Source of the DNA: Pseudomonas oryzihabitans
GTDB taxonomy: Bacteria; Pseudomonadota; Gammaproteobacteria; Pseudomonadales; Pseudomonadaceae
Reading direction: 5' to 3'
Length of the DNA stretch: 64,000 bases
Assembly: GCF_001518815.1 (NCBI RefSeq)
Contig: NZ_CP013987.1
Coordinates: forward strand, 785,001-849,000
The notes beneath the pieces were generated by a model that saw only the letters and a list, made by a program, of their open reading frames with translations, was not told the DNA's origin and did not search any database. The position numbers and the translations under genes were made by a program. Shown piece after piece: positions 1 to 8,647 of this stretch; position 1 is the stretch's first letter; each line of letters begins with the position of its first letter.

Positions 1-327
1 CTCGATGCCGATGCCCGCGATGCCGAGGCCACCGGCGAAGCCTGCCTGAGTGCCTTCCTGGTGCTGGCCCATGCCTTCCAGGCCCGCGCCGATGAACTGC
101 TCGCGCCCGCCGAGCGATGCTGCGGCCAGATCCGCCTGACGCCACGGGAGCGCGAATGCCTCCAGTATTCAGCCAAGGGGCTGACCGCCAAGCGCATCGC
201 CGCGACGCTCCATCGCTCCACTGCCACGGTCAACCTGCACCTCAATTCCGCCGCCCGTAAATTGGGTGCGCGCAATCGGGTGGAGGCGGTGGTGCGTGGC
301 CTGCACTATCGGCTGGTGGAAGTCTGA
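1..327 (+). CDS. LuxR-family transcriptional regulator, C-terminal part (cut by the left edge)
   Basis: The frame is open from base 1 and ends with TGA at 325-327, so the N-terminus lies outside the window. The last 65 or so residues form a LuxR/GerE helix-turn-helix, starting at LTPRERECLQYSAKGLTAK and followed by a recognition helix (STATVNLHLNSAARKLG) that keeps the usual V-x-x-H/N-x-x-x-A/I-x-x-K-L pattern. This domain binds DNA as a dimer. What precedes it here is alanine-rich, as at the end of an autoinducer-binding or similar sensor domain, but the sensor cannot be identified. The family is clear; the ligand and targets are not. Confidence 0.8.
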   Translation, partial: LDADARDAEATGEACLSAFLVLAHAFQARADELLAPAERCCGQIRLTPRERECLQYSAKGLTAKRIAATLHRSTATVNLHLNSAARKLGARNRVEAVVRGLHYRLVEV

Positions 328-415
328 GCGAGTTGGCCAGATCCGTGGGGCGATCGACCTTGCGACGATGACACGCCACCCGGACACTGGGGCCTCCCCT
401 GCCTAGGAGTGTCCC

Positions 416-886
416 ATGAGCGCTGCCCGTCCCCCCGTACCGCCTTTCACCCTGGAATCCGCCCGGCAGAAGGTCCGCGCCGCCGAAGACGGCTGGAACA
501 GCCGCGATCCGGCCAAGGTGGCGCTGGCCTATACCGCCGACAGCCGCTGGCGTAACCGTTCCGAATTCCTCCAGGGGCGGGCCGCCATCGAGGCCTTTCT
601 CACCCGCAAGTGGCAGCGCGAGCAGGAGTACCGGCTGATCAAGGAGCTCTGGGCCCATGACGGGGCGCGCATCGCCGTGCGCTTCGCCTACGAATGGCAG
701 GACGAAAACGGCCAGTGGTATCGCTCCTATGGCAACGAGAACTGGCAGTTCGACGACCAGGGCCTGATGGCCGAGCGTCACGCCAGCATCAACGACCTGC
801 CGATCAGCGAAACCGAGCGGCTGTTTCTCTGGCCCCAGGGCCGGCGGCCGGATGACCACCCGGGCTTGAGCGACCTGGGTCTCTGA
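416..886 (+). CDS. DUF1348 / NTF2-like small protein
   Basis: This is a 156-residue soluble protein of the nuclear-transport-factor-2 fold. It has the early pattern '[19 protein letters not shown]' followed by a conserved W-R-N-R segment, which I associate with the DUF1348 group. NTF2-like folds form a cone-shaped pocket used by isomerases, dehydratases and binding proteins, but no catalytic function is established for this group. The start follows an AGGAG-like Shine-Dalgarno at about 405. It stands alone between two regulators and reads in the same direction. The role is unknown; family confidence is fairly high. Confidence 0.75.
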   Translation: MSAARPPVPPFTLESARQKVRAAEDGWNSRDPAKVALAYTADSRWRNRSEFLQGRAAIEAFLTRKWQREQEYRLIKELWAHDGARIAVRFAYEWQDENGQWYRSYGNENWQFDDQGLMAERHASINDLPISETERLFLWPQGRRPDDHPGLSDLGL

Positions 887-959
887 CTGGCAGCGGGTGG
901 CTATCCCGGACGGGGCTGGGTCCTGTACAAGGACCTCTGGCCGCCAGGACCCGCTGACG

Positions 960-1865
960 ATGCACTACCGCAACCTGCTCCGCCGCCTCGATCTGGTTTC
1001 GCTGCAACTGCTGCTGGCGGTGCACGAGGAGGGCACCCTGACCCGCGCCGCCGAGCGCGAGATGATCGCCCTGTCCGCCGCCAGCAAGCGCCTGCACGAC
1101 CTGGAGCGCTCGCTCGACATCGAACTCTTCGAGCGCAACGCCAAGGGCATGACCCTGACCCCGGTCGGCGAGACCCTGCTTTACTACGCCAAGCGCATCC
1201 TCGCCGACGTCGAGCGCATCAGCATCGACGTCGGTGAGCACCTGCAGGGGGTGCGCGGCTACGTGCGGATGATGGCCAACATCTCCGCCATCATCGAATT
1301 CCTGCCCGAGGATCTACAGGCCTTCGCGGTCGGCCATCCCCAGGTCAAGGTCAGCCTGGACGAACGACCCAGCGCCGGCGTGGTGAAGGGCGTGCTGGAA
1401 GGCGCCGCCGACCTGGGCATCTGCTCCTCGGATACCGACACCCGTGGCCTGCTGGCCGTGCCCTACCGGCAGGACACCCTGGTGGTGGTGATGCGCCCGG
1501 ATCATCGCCTGGCTGGAGCCTCGCGGCTGGCCTTCGCCCAGACCCTGGACGACGACCACGTCGGCCTGCACGCTGACAGCTTCATCAACCTGCGTACCAA
1601 GGCGGCCGCACGCAGTCACGGCAAGGCCTTGCGGCTGCGCATCCATGTGCCTGGTTTCGATGCCGTTTGCCGCATGGTGCAGGCCGGCTTCGGCCTGGGG
1701 GTGCTGCCGCTGCAGGCCTTCGAACTCATCGGTCGGCCGCTCGGACTGGTCGCCGCCGCCCTGGAGGATGACTGGGCGCAACGCAGCCTGGCGCTGGTAG
1801 TGCGCGACGTGGACTCCCTCTCACCGGTCAGCCGGTTGCTCTACGACCACCTGCTGCAGGTCTGA
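960..1865 (+). CDS. LysR-family transcriptional regulator
   Basis: The protein has 301 residues from ATG 960. An in-frame GTG at 897 would add 21 residues with no family resemblance, so I reject it. Residues 10-70 are a LysR winged helix-turn-helix (LVSLQLLLAVHEEGTLTRAA, then SAASKRLHDLERSL). The rest is the two-lobed substrate-binding fold that senses a small effector. It lies 107 bases upstream of the CoA-transferase gene on the same strand. A perfect inverted repeat (ACCGAT-N9-ATCGGT, 1923-1943) sits in that gap, so this is the likely activator of the downstream acid-utilisation genes. The effector is unknown. Confidence 0.88.
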   Translation: MHYRNLLRRLDLVSLQLLLAVHEEGTLTRAAEREMIALSAASKRLHDLERSLDIELFERNAKGMTLTPVGETLLYYAKRILADVERISIDVGEHLQGVRGYVRMMANISAIIEFLPEDLQAFAVGHPQVKVSLDERPSAGVVKGVLEGAADLGICSSDTDTRGLLAVPYRQDTLVVVMRPDHRLAGASRLAFAQTLDDDHVGLHADSFINLRTKAAARSHGKALRLRIHVPGFDAVCRMVQAGFGLGVLPLQAFELIGRPLGLVAAALEDDWAQRSLALVVRDVDSLSPVSRLLYDHLLQV

Positions 1866-1869
1866 ATCC

Positions 1870-1894
1870 AGGCCTTCGTGTTTCGCGAAGGCCT
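1870..1894 (+). terminator. Hairpin after the LysR gene, possible terminator
   Basis: A 9-bp perfect stem (AGGCCTTCG / CGAAGGCCT) with a 7-base loop starts five bases after the LysR stop codon. No T-run follows, so it may be a weak or Rho-assisted terminator, or only an RNA-stabilising stem. Confidence 0.45.
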
Positions 1895-1922
1895 GTTGCC
1901 GAAAGACGTTTATCCCCGGCTG

Positions 1923-1943
1923 ACCGATTGTCCTAGCATCGGT
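1923..1943 (+). promoter_or_regulatory. Inverted repeat upstream of the CoA-transferase gene, candidate LysR operator
   Basis: ACCGAT-N9-ATCGGT is a perfect 6-bp inverted repeat 30 bases upstream of the CoA-transferase start codon. LysR-type regulators bind interrupted dyads of this size. The position next to the LysR gene and just before the operon fits; binding is inferred. Confidence 0.4.
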
Positions 1944-1950
1944 GCATTCC

Positions 1951-1958
1951 AATAACAA
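1951..1958 (+). promoter_or_regulatory. AANAANAA (Hfq/Crc-type) motif at the CoA-transferase ribosome binding site
   Basis: AATAACAA matches the AANAANAA motif bound in mRNA by Hfq with Crc during carbon catabolite repression in Pseudomonas. It lies immediately before the CGAGG Shine-Dalgarno, the usual place for translational blocking. Confidence 0.5.
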
Positions 1959-1972
1959 CGAGGCTAGTCCGC

Positions 1973-3163
1973 ATGACGGCTCTTACCGGACTGCGTGTCA
2001 TCGAGATCGGCACGCTCATCGCCGCCCCCTTCGCCGCGCGCCTGCTGGCCGAATTCGGCGCCGAGGTGATCAAGATCGAAGCCCTGGACAAGGGCGATCC
2101 CCTGCGCAAGTGGCGCAAGCTGCACGAGGGCACCTCGCTGTGGTGGTACCTGCAGTCGCGCAACAAGAAGTCCCTGGCGCTGAATCTCCGCTCCGCCGAG
2201 GGCGTGGCCCTGGTAAAGCAGCTGGTCGAGGGCGCCGACGTGCTCATCGAGAATCTGCGCCCGGGTGCCCTGGAAAAGCTGGGTCTCGGCTGGGACGTCC
2301 TGCACGCCCTCAACCCCAAGCTCACCCTGGTGCGCATCTCCGGCTACGGTCAGACCGGCCCCTATCGTGATAGACCCGGCTTCGGCGCCATTGGCGAGGC
2401 CATGGGCGGCATCCGCTATACCACCGGTACTCCAGGTACGCCGCCGGCACGGGTCGGGGTCAGCCTGGGCGATTCCCTGGCCTCCATGCACGCGGTGATC
2501 GGCGCGCTGATGTCGGTGCTGCGGGTCAAGACCGGCCAGGGCGACGGCCAGGTGGTCGATGTCTCCCTAGTCGAGAGCGTATTCAACGTGATGGAGAGCC
2601 TGGTGCCGGAGTACTCCATGCTCGGCCATGTGCGCGAGCGCACCGGCGGGGCGCTGCCGGGCATCGCACCGTCCAATACCTATCCCACCCGTGATGGCGC
2701 CTATGTGGTGGTCGCCGGCAATAGCGATCCGATCTTCGTGCGGCTGATGCAGGCCATCGGCCGGCCGGATCTCGCCGAGCGGGCGGACCTGGCGCAGAAC
2801 GATGGGCGTGCCCGCCACAGCGAGCTGATCGACGACGCCATCGCCGCCTGGACCGGCAGCCTGGGGATCGACGAGGTGCTGGCGGTACTGGAAGGCGCCG
2901 AGGTGCCGGCCGGGCGCATCTATTCCGCCGCCGACATCGTCGCCGATCCCCACTACCAGGCGCGGGACATGCTGCTGGACACCACCTTGCCCGATGGAGC
3001 CACCCTGAAGATGCCGGGCATAGTGCCCAAGCTGTCGGCAACGCCGGGCCAGGTGAACTGGCAGGGTCCGACCCTCGGCCAGCACACCGATACCTTGCTG
3101 ACCGAACTGGGGCTGAGCGAGGCGGACATCCAGCGGCTCAAGAAGGATGGGGTGGTGCAATGA
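1973..3163 (+). CDS. Family III (CaiB/BaiF) CoA-transferase
   Basis: A 396-residue cytosolic enzyme, normal length for family III CoA-transferases. Visible features are the N-terminal 'GLRVIEIGTLIAAPFAARLLAEFGA' region (the Rossmann-like entry, with the sequence continuing to 'EVIKIE'), the NKKSLALNLRS segment, ENLRPGALEKLGLG and the later GYGQTGPY..RPGF segment. The family moves CoA from a donor thioester to a carboxylic acid, using an Asp to form a mixed anhydride. Its stop overlaps the start of the HMG-CoA lyase-type gene by ATGA, so the two are translationally coupled, and the CoA ester made here is probably the lyase substrate. The exact acid is not readable from sequence; 3-hydroxy-3-methylglutarate or a similar branched dicarboxylate is my inference. 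Confidence 0.88.
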   Translation: MTALTGLRVIEIGTLIAAPFAARLLAEFGAEVIKIEALDKGDPLRKWRKLHEGTSLWWYLQSRNKKSLALNLRSAEGVALVKQLVEGADVLIENLRPGALEKLGLGWDVLHALNPKLTLVRISGYGQTGPYRDRPGFGAIGEAMGGIRYTTGTPGTPPARVGVSLGDSLASMHAVIGALMSVLRVKTGQGDGQVVDVSLVESVFNVMESLVPEYSMLGHVRERTGGALPGIAPSNTYPTRDGAYVVVAGNSDPIFVRLMQAIGRPDLAERADLAQNDGRARHSELIDDAIAAWTGSLGIDEVLAVLEGAEVPAGRIYSAADIVADPHYQARDMLLDTTLPDGATLKMPGIVPKLSATPGQVNWQGPTLGQHTDTLLTELGLSEADIQRLKKDGVVQ

Positions 3164-4086
3164 GTGCCGAGCGCCTGATCGTCCAGGAAGTGGCGCCGCG
3201 TGATGGCTTGCAGATCGAGCCGAGCTGGGTGGAAACCGCTGACAAGATCGCCCTGATCGACCAGCTGTCTGGCCTGGGCTTCTCGCGGATCGAAGCCGGC
3301 TCCTTCGTCTCGCCCAAGGCCGTGCCCATGCTGCGCGATGGTGAGGCGGTGTTCCAGGGCATCGCCCGCCGGCCCGGGGTGACCTATGTCGCCCTGGTGC
3401 CCAATCTCAAGGGTGCCCAGCGCGCCCTGGCAGCGGGTGCCGATGAATTGAATCTGGTGCTCTCCGCCAGCCAGACCCACAACCAGGCCAACATGCGCAT
3501 GAGTTGCGAGCAGTCGCTGGCCAGCTTCGCCGAGGTGGTGCAGCTGGCCAAGGGGCAGGCGGTCTCGCTCAACGGCACGGTGGCGACCACCTTCGGTTGC
3601 CCGTTCGAGGGACGCATCGACGAAGGCTGGGTGTTCGAACTGGTGCAGCGCTACCTGGCGCTGGGCATGACCGGCATCACCCTCGCCGACACCACCGGCA
3701 TGGCCAATCCACGGCAGGTCGCGCGGATCGTCCGTCAGGTGCTGGAACTGATCCCGGCGTCCGCCCTGACCCTGCATTTCCACAATACCCGCGGCCTGGG
3801 CCTGAGCAACGTGCTGGCCGCCTACGAGGCCGGCGCCCGTCGTTTCGACGCCGCCCTCGGCGGGCTCGGCGGCTGTCCCTTCGCGCCTGGCGCGTCCGGC
3901 AACATCTGCACCGAGGACCTGGTGAATCTCTGCATGGAAATCGGGGTGGAGACCGGCATCGATCTGGAGCAACTGATCGCGCTGTCGCGTACCTTGCCGG
4001 CGCTGCTCGGCCACGACACCCCTGGCCAGGTGGCCAAGGCCGGGCGCAACTGCGACCTGCATCCGCCGCCTGGGGCGAGTGGCTAA
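3160..4086 (+). CDS. Hydroxymethylglutaryl-CoA lyase family enzyme
   Basis: A 308-residue TIM-barrel lyase. The N-terminus VAPRDGLQIEP carries the Arg-Asp pair typical of HMGL-like enzymes, and GLGGCPFAPGASGN near residue 235-250 contains the conserved signature with the catalytic Cys. A metal-binding H-x-H-N is visible in 'TLHFHNTRGLG'. The classical reaction splits 3-hydroxy-3-methylglutaryl-CoA into acetyl-CoA and acetoacetate. Leucine catabolism normally supplies such an enzyme inside a liu cluster; no other liu gene is present here. Pairing with a CoA-transferase and an acid permease instead suggests use of a free hydroxy-dicarboxylic acid. A related citramalyl-type lyase activity cannot be excluded. 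Confidence 0.87.
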   Translation: MSAERLIVQEVAPRDGLQIEPSWVETADKIALIDQLSGLGFSRIEAGSFVSPKAVPMLRDGEAVFQGIARRPGVTYVALVPNLKGAQRALAAGADELNLVLSASQTHNQANMRMSCEQSLASFAEVVQLAKGQAVSLNGTVATTFGCPFEGRIDEGWVFELVQRYLALGMTGITLADTTGMANPRQVARIVRQVLELIPASALTLHFHNTRGLGLSNVLAAYEAGARRFDAALGGLGGCPFAPGASGNICTEDLVNLCMEIGVETGIDLEQLIALSRTLPALLGHDTPGQVAKAGRNCDLHPPPGASG

Positions 4087-4117
4087 CCCCCGCCCACCCT
4101 TCGTTCGCCCTGACTAC

Positions 4118-4125
4118 AACAACAA
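4118..4125 (+). promoter_or_regulatory. AANAANAA (Hfq/Crc-type) motif upstream of the MFS permease
   Basis: AACAACAA fits the Hfq/Crc A-rich motif and lies 36 bases before the permease start codon, in the 74-base gap after the lyase gene. With the motif at 1951 it would place both ends of the operon under catabolite repression. Confidence 0.45.
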
Positions 4126-4160
4126 AGGAGCGCCAGCCTGGCCGCTCCCGGGAGATCGCT

Positions 4161-5546
4161 ATGCATCCGTCCGCCACCCCCGCCGCCGTCGCGGCCGCTG
4201 AGCACACCCTGGTCCGCAAGGTCGCCTGGCGGCTCATGCCGCTGATCATGGTCTGCTACCTGTTCGCCTTCTTCGATCGCATCAACATCAGCTTCGCCAA
4301 GTTCCAGCTGCAGGCCGACCTGTCGCTGAGCAACACCGCCTATGGCCTGGGCGCGGGACTCTTCGTGGTGGGCTATGTGCTGTTCGAGGTACCCAGCAAT
4401 ATGATGCTGTACAAGGTCGGCGCACGGCGCTGGATCGCCCGCATCATGATTTCCTGGGGCATCGCCACGGCGCTGATGATGTTCGTCACCGCCGAATGGC
4501 AGTTCTATGTGCTGCGGTTCCTGATCGGCGCCATGGAAGCCGGCTTCGCCCCGGGCATCCTCTACTACCTGACGCTCTGGTTTCCGCAGAGCTACCGCGG
4601 CCGCATCACCTCGACGCTGTTCCTGGCCTCGGCCTTTGCCGGGCTGATCGGCGCCCCGGTCTCGGGACTGATCCTCGGCCAGCTGGACGGCCTGCTCGGC
4701 ATGCGCGGCTGGCACTGGCTGTTCCTGCTCGGCGGCCTGCCCTGCGTGCTGCTGGGCGTGCTGGTGCTGCGCCTACTGCACGACCGCATCAGTGATGCGC
4801 CCTGGCTCAGCGGCGAGGAAAAGACCTTTCTGGCCAGCCGCATCGCCCGCCATGAAAACAACGCCCACGGCTCGCTGCTGGCGGCGATCCGACTGCCGGG
4901 TTTCCTGCTGCTCGGACTAATCTATTTCCTGATCCAGGTCGCCTCCTATGGCCTCAACTTCTGGGCGCCGCAGCTGATTCGCAGCGCGGGCACCGAGAGT
5001 CCCACCATCATCGGGCTATTGACCGCCGTGCCCTATGTCTTCGGCGCCATCAGCATGGTGGTGGTAGGGCGGTTGTCGGACGCCAGCGGCGAGCGGCGCA
5101 AGTTCGTCTGCGGCCTGGTGATCGCCGGGGCATTGGGATTCTTCAGCGCAGGCCTCTTCGCTGACCACACCACCCTGCTGATCCTCTCCCTGGCGCTGAT
5201 GGGCGCCGGCATCATCGCCTCCATTCCGGCCTTCTGGGCGCTGCCGCCGAAACTGCTCGCCGGCGCGGGAGCCGGTGCCGCGGGCGGTATCGCCCTGATC
5301 AACACCCTGGGACAGTTCGGCGGCATCGTCAGCCCGGTGATGGTGGGCTACATCAAGGACGTGACCGGCAGCACCACCCCGGCGCTCTATCTCATCGGCT
5401 GTACCAGCCTGCTGGCCGCCGGCCTGCTGTTCTGGGCACTGCCGCAGAGTCTGCGGACTTCGGACCGGGTGGGTGCCCGGACGCCAGAACCCGCGCCGGT
5501 CGAGGACGTCGCGCTGCTGGGGGACAAGCGTCCCCTCAACTCCTGA
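4161..5546 (+). CDS. MFS transporter, anion:cation symporter (ACS) type
   Basis: A 461-residue inner-membrane permease with about 12 hydrophobic segments. The ATG at 4161 is preceded by a GGGAGA ribosome binding site. The segment GYVLFEVPSNMMLYKVGARR between helices 2 and 3 is characteristic of the ACS family, which imports organic anions such as phthalate, tartrate, hexuronates and 4-hydroxyphenylacetate with protons. The gene follows the CoA-transferase and lyase in the same direction and probably imports their substrate. The C-terminal 30 residues are hydrophilic and cytoplasmic. The substrate is not established. Confidence 0.86.
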   Translation: MHPSATPAAVAAAEHTLVRKVAWRLMPLIMVCYLFAFFDRINISFAKFQLQADLSLSNTAYGLGAGLFVVGYVLFEVPSNMMLYKVGARRWIARIMISWGIATALMMFVTAEWQFYVLRFLIGAMEAGFAPGILYYLTLWFPQSYRGRITSTLFLASAFAGLIGAPVSGLILGQLDGLLGMRGWHWLFLLGGLPCVLLGVLVLRLLHDRISDAPWLSGEEKTFLASRIARHENNAHGSLLAAIRLPGFLLLGLIYFLIQVASYGLNFWAPQLIRSAGTESPTIIGLLTAVPYVFGAISMVVVGRLSDASGERRKFVCGLVIAGALGFFSAGLFADHTTLLILSLALMGAGIIASIPAFWALPPKLLAGAGAGAAGGIALINTLGQFGGIVSPVMVGYIKDVTGSTTPALYLIGCTSLLAAGLLFWALPQSLRTSDRVGARTPEPAPVEDVALLGDKRPLNS

Positions 5547-5548
5547 GG

Positions 5549-8500
5549 CTAGCGGTCCGGTGCGCGCCAGCGCCGGACCAGCCTGAGCACCAACACGAAG
5601 AACACCGGCACGAAGACCAGCGCCAGGGTGGCGCTGAGCATGCCGCCGATCACCCCGGTGCCCACCGCCTGCTGGCTGGCCGAGCTGGCGCCGGTGGCCA
5701 GGGCCAGCGGTACCACGCCGAGGATGAAGGCCAGCGAGGTCATGACGATGGGCCGCAGGCGCAGCCGGGCGGCACGGCAGGTGGCCTCGTACAGGTCCAT
5801 GCCGCCGTCGTGCAGGCTCTTGGCGAATTCGATGAGCAGGATGGCGTTCTTGGCGGTGAGACCTATCACCGTGATCAGGCCGACCTTGAAGAAGACGTCG
5901 TTGGGCATGCCTCTCAAGGTCACCGCCAGCACCGCGCCGAGCACCCCCAGGGGCACCACCAGCAACACCGCGGTGGGAATCGACCAGCTCTCGTAGAGGG
6001 CGGCGAGGCAGAGGAACACCACCAGCAAGGACAGCCCCAGCAGCACTGGCGCCTGGCCGGCGGAGAGGCGTTCCTGCAGCGACAGCGCCGTCCATTCCAG
6101 GGCGAAGCCCCGCGGCAGCTCCGTGGCCAGGCGCTCCAGTTCGGCCATGGCCTCGCCGGTGGTGTGACCGGGCAGCGGCTCGCCGGACAGGCTGATGGCC
6201 GGATAGCCGTTGTAGCGCGACAGCTGCGCCGCACCCTGGGTCCAGTCGGCGCTGACGAAGGCGGAGAGCGGCACCATGCGGCCACGCTCATTGCGCACTT
6301 CCAGCCGCAGCAGGTCGTCCACCTGGCTGCGGGTGCCCAGTTCGGCCTGGACGATCACCTGCTGCATCCGTCCGCGATTGGGAAAGTCGTTGACGTAGCT
6401 GGAGCCCAGAGCGGTACCCAGCGTCTCGCCGAGGGCGGCGAAACTTACCCCCAGCGCAGCGGCCTGGCGGCGATCCACCACCAGTTGCACCTGGGCACTG
6501 TCGGCCAGGGCCGTCTCGCGCACATAGGCGATGATCGGATTGCCGGCGAGCTTCTCCTGCAGTTGGTCCCGCGCCGCCTTGAGCGCGGCCTGGCCGCGAT
6601 TGGACCTGTCCTGCAGGCGCACCTCGAAACCGCTGGAGGTACCCAGGCCTTCCACCGGCGGAGGCAGCACGGCGAAGCCCTGGGCCTCGCTCTCGCCGGC
6701 CAGGGCGGCATTGGCGCGCTCGGCGATGGCTGCGGCGGAATCCGCTGAGCCGCGGGCGGACCAGTCCTTGAGGGTGGTGAAGGCCAGGGCGGCGTTCTGG
6801 CCGCTGCCGGAAAAGCTGAAGCCGAGCAGGACGAGGTCGTTGGCCACGCCTGGCTCCTTGGCGTAATGGCGCTCCAGGCGCTCGATCACCTTGAGGGTGC
6901 GCTCCTGGGTGGCCCCGGGCGGCAGCTGGATGTCGGTGATCAGATAGCCCTGATCCTCGGTGGGCAGGAAGGCGCCGGGCAGACGGCCATAGAGCACCAC
7001 CAGCCCCACCAGCAGGGCGGCGAACAGCACGAGGTTCGGCAGCAGTCGGCGGATGGCACGGGCCACCCAGCCTTCGAAGCTGCCGGTCAGCCGCTCGAAG
7101 CCGCGGTTGAAGGCGCCAAAGAAGCCGCCGCGCGCATGAGTGCCCGTGGCGATCGGCTTGAGCAGGGTGGCGCACAGCGCCGGGGTCAGGCTCAGGGCGA
7201 GAAAGGCGGAGAAGAGGATGGCCACCGCCATGGACGCCGAGAACTGGCGATAGATGACGCCGACCGAACCGCTCATGAAGGCCATGGGCACGAAGACCGC
7301 GGTGAGCACCAGGGTGATGCCGACGATGGCGCCGGAGATCTCGCCCATGGCCTTGCGGGTGGCCGCACGCGGATCCAGTCCCTCCGTGGCCATGAGCCGC
7401 TCAACGTTCTCCACCACTACGATGGCGTCGTCCACCAGGATGCCGATGGCCAGCACCATGCCGAACAGGGTCAGCACATTGATCGAATAGCCCAGTGCCA
7501 GGAGCACGGCGCAGGTGCCCAGCAGCGCCACCGGCACCACCAGGGTCGGGATCAGGGTGTAGCGCAGATTCTGCAGGAACAGGTACATCACCGCGAAGAC
7601 CAGCGCCATGGCCTCCAGCAGGGTATGGATGACCTGGGTGATGGAGATCTTGACGAAGGGCGCCGTGTCGTAGGGGATGTCGTATTTCATCCCAGGTGGA
7701 AAATACTGGGACAGCTCGGCCAGCTTGGCGCGCACCGCCTGGGCGGTGGCCAGGGCGTTGGCGGTGGGTGCCAGCTGCACCCCGACCGCCACCGAAGGCT
7801 TGCCGTCCAGCCGCGTGCCGAAGTTGTAGCTCTGGCTGCCCACCTCGACCCGGGCCACGTCGCCCAGGGTCACGCTGGAACCGTCGGCCCCGGCACGCAG
7901 GAGGATGCCGGCAAACTCTGTAGGATCGCTGAGCTGGCCCTTGATCAGCACCGGTGCGGTCAGTTCCTGGCTAGCGGGGGCAGGCAGTTCGCCAAGGCTG
8001 CCGGCCGCTACCTGGACGTTCTGCTCGGCGATGGCCCGGGTCACGTCCGCCGGGGTCAGGCCGAAGGCCACCAGCCGACTGGGATCGAGCCAGACGCGCA
8101 GGGCGTGCTCGGCCCCGAACAGCTGGGCCTTGCCCACGCCGTCCAGGCGGCGCAGCTCGTTGACCACGTTGCGTGCCAGGTAGTCGCTCAGGGCGGTGGT
8201 GTCGAGGCGCTCATCGGTCGCGGAGAGGGTGACGAACATGAGGTAGCCGGCCGAGGTTTCCTCGATCTGGATGCCCTGCTGGGTGACCGCCCGCGGCAGG
8301 CGCGGCTCCACTACCTTGAGGCGATTCTGGATGTCCACCTTGGCCAGCTCCGGATCGGTGCCGGGCTGGAAGGTCACGGTCAGGGTGGCGCTGCCCTGGC
8401 TGCTGCTGGAGGAGAAATAGAGCAGGTGATTGACGCCATTGAGCTCCTGCTCGACAAGGCTGACCACGCTCTCGTCCAGGGTCTGCGGCGAGGCGCCCGG

Positions 8501-8647
8501 ATAGGTCAGGTACAGCTCGATCTGCGGCGGCGCCACATTGGGGTACTGGGCCACCGGCAACTGCGGGATGGCCAGCAATCCGGCGAGCAGGATGAACAGC
8601 GCCACCACCCAGGCGAACACCGGGCGGTCGATGAAGAAGTTGGCCAT
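5549..8647 (-). CDS. RND multidrug efflux pump, inner-membrane permease (HAE1/AcrB type)
   Basis: A 1032-residue proton-driven efflux permease, the standard length for the family. It starts with the usual MANFFIDRPVFAWVVAL helix and has two large periplasmic loops. In the fourth membrane helix GILVDDAIVVVENVERL carries the proton-relay Asp-Asp pair, and LTAKNAILLIEFAK in the tenth carries the partner Lys. These pumps form trimers and export drugs or lipophilic compounds through an adaptor and an outer-membrane channel. The start codon overlaps the adaptor stop by one base (TGATG), giving tight coupling. No channel gene follows, so an OprM-like protein from elsewhere must serve. I cannot assign a particular Mex name. 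Confidence 0.93.
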   Translation of the reverse strand: MANFFIDRPVFAWVVALFILLAGLLAIPQLPVAQYPNVAPPQIELYLTYPGASPQTLDESVVSLVEQELNGVNHLLYFSSSSSQGSATLTVTFQPGTDPELAKVDIQNRLKVVEPRLPRAVTQQGIQIEETSAGYLMFVTLSATDERLDTTALSDYLARNVVNELRRLDGVGKAQLFGAEHALRVWLDPSRLVAFGLTPADVTRAIAEQNVQVAAGSLGELPAPASQELTAPVLIKGQLSDPTEFAGILLRAGADGSSVTLGDVARVEVGSQSYNFGTRLDGKPSVAVGVQLAPTANALATAQAVRAKLAELSQYFPPGMKYDIPYDTAPFVKISITQVIHTLLEAMALVFAVMYLFLQNLRYTLIPTLVVPVALLGTCAVLLALGYSINVLTLFGMVLAIGILVDDAIVVVENVERLMATEGLDPRAATRKAMGEISGAIVGITLVLTAVFVPMAFMSGSVGVIYRQFSASMAVAILFSAFLALSLTPALCATLLKPIATGTHARGGFFGAFNRGFERLTGSFEGWVARAIRRLLPNLVLFAALLVGLVVLYGRLPGAFLPTEDQGYLITDIQLPPGATQERTLKVIERLERHYAKEPGVANDLVLLGFSFSGSGQNAALAFTTLKDWSARGSADSAAAIAERANAALAGESEAQGFAVLPPPVEGLGTSSGFEVRLQDRSNRGQAALKAARDQLQEKLAGNPIIAYVRETALADSAQVQLVVDRRQAAALGVSFAALGETLGTALGSSYVNDFPNRGRMQQVIVQAELGTRSQVDDLLRLEVRNERGRMVPLSAFVSADWTQGAAQLSRYNGYPAISLSGEPLPGHTTGEAMAELERLATELPRGFALEWTALSLQERLSAGQAPVLLGLSLLVVFLCLAALYESWSIPTAVLLVVPLGVLGAVLAVTLRGMPNDVFFKVGLITVIGLTAKNAILLIEFAKSLHDGGMDLYEATCRAARLRLRPIVMTSLAFILGVVPLALATGASSASQQAVGTGVIGGMLSATLALVFVPVFFVLVLRLVRRWRAPDR

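Noticed and set aside
897-959. GTG start that would extend the LysR protein by 21 residues
   Set aside because: The extension does not resemble the family and lacks a ribosome binding site; ATG 960 fits the helix-turn-helix start.
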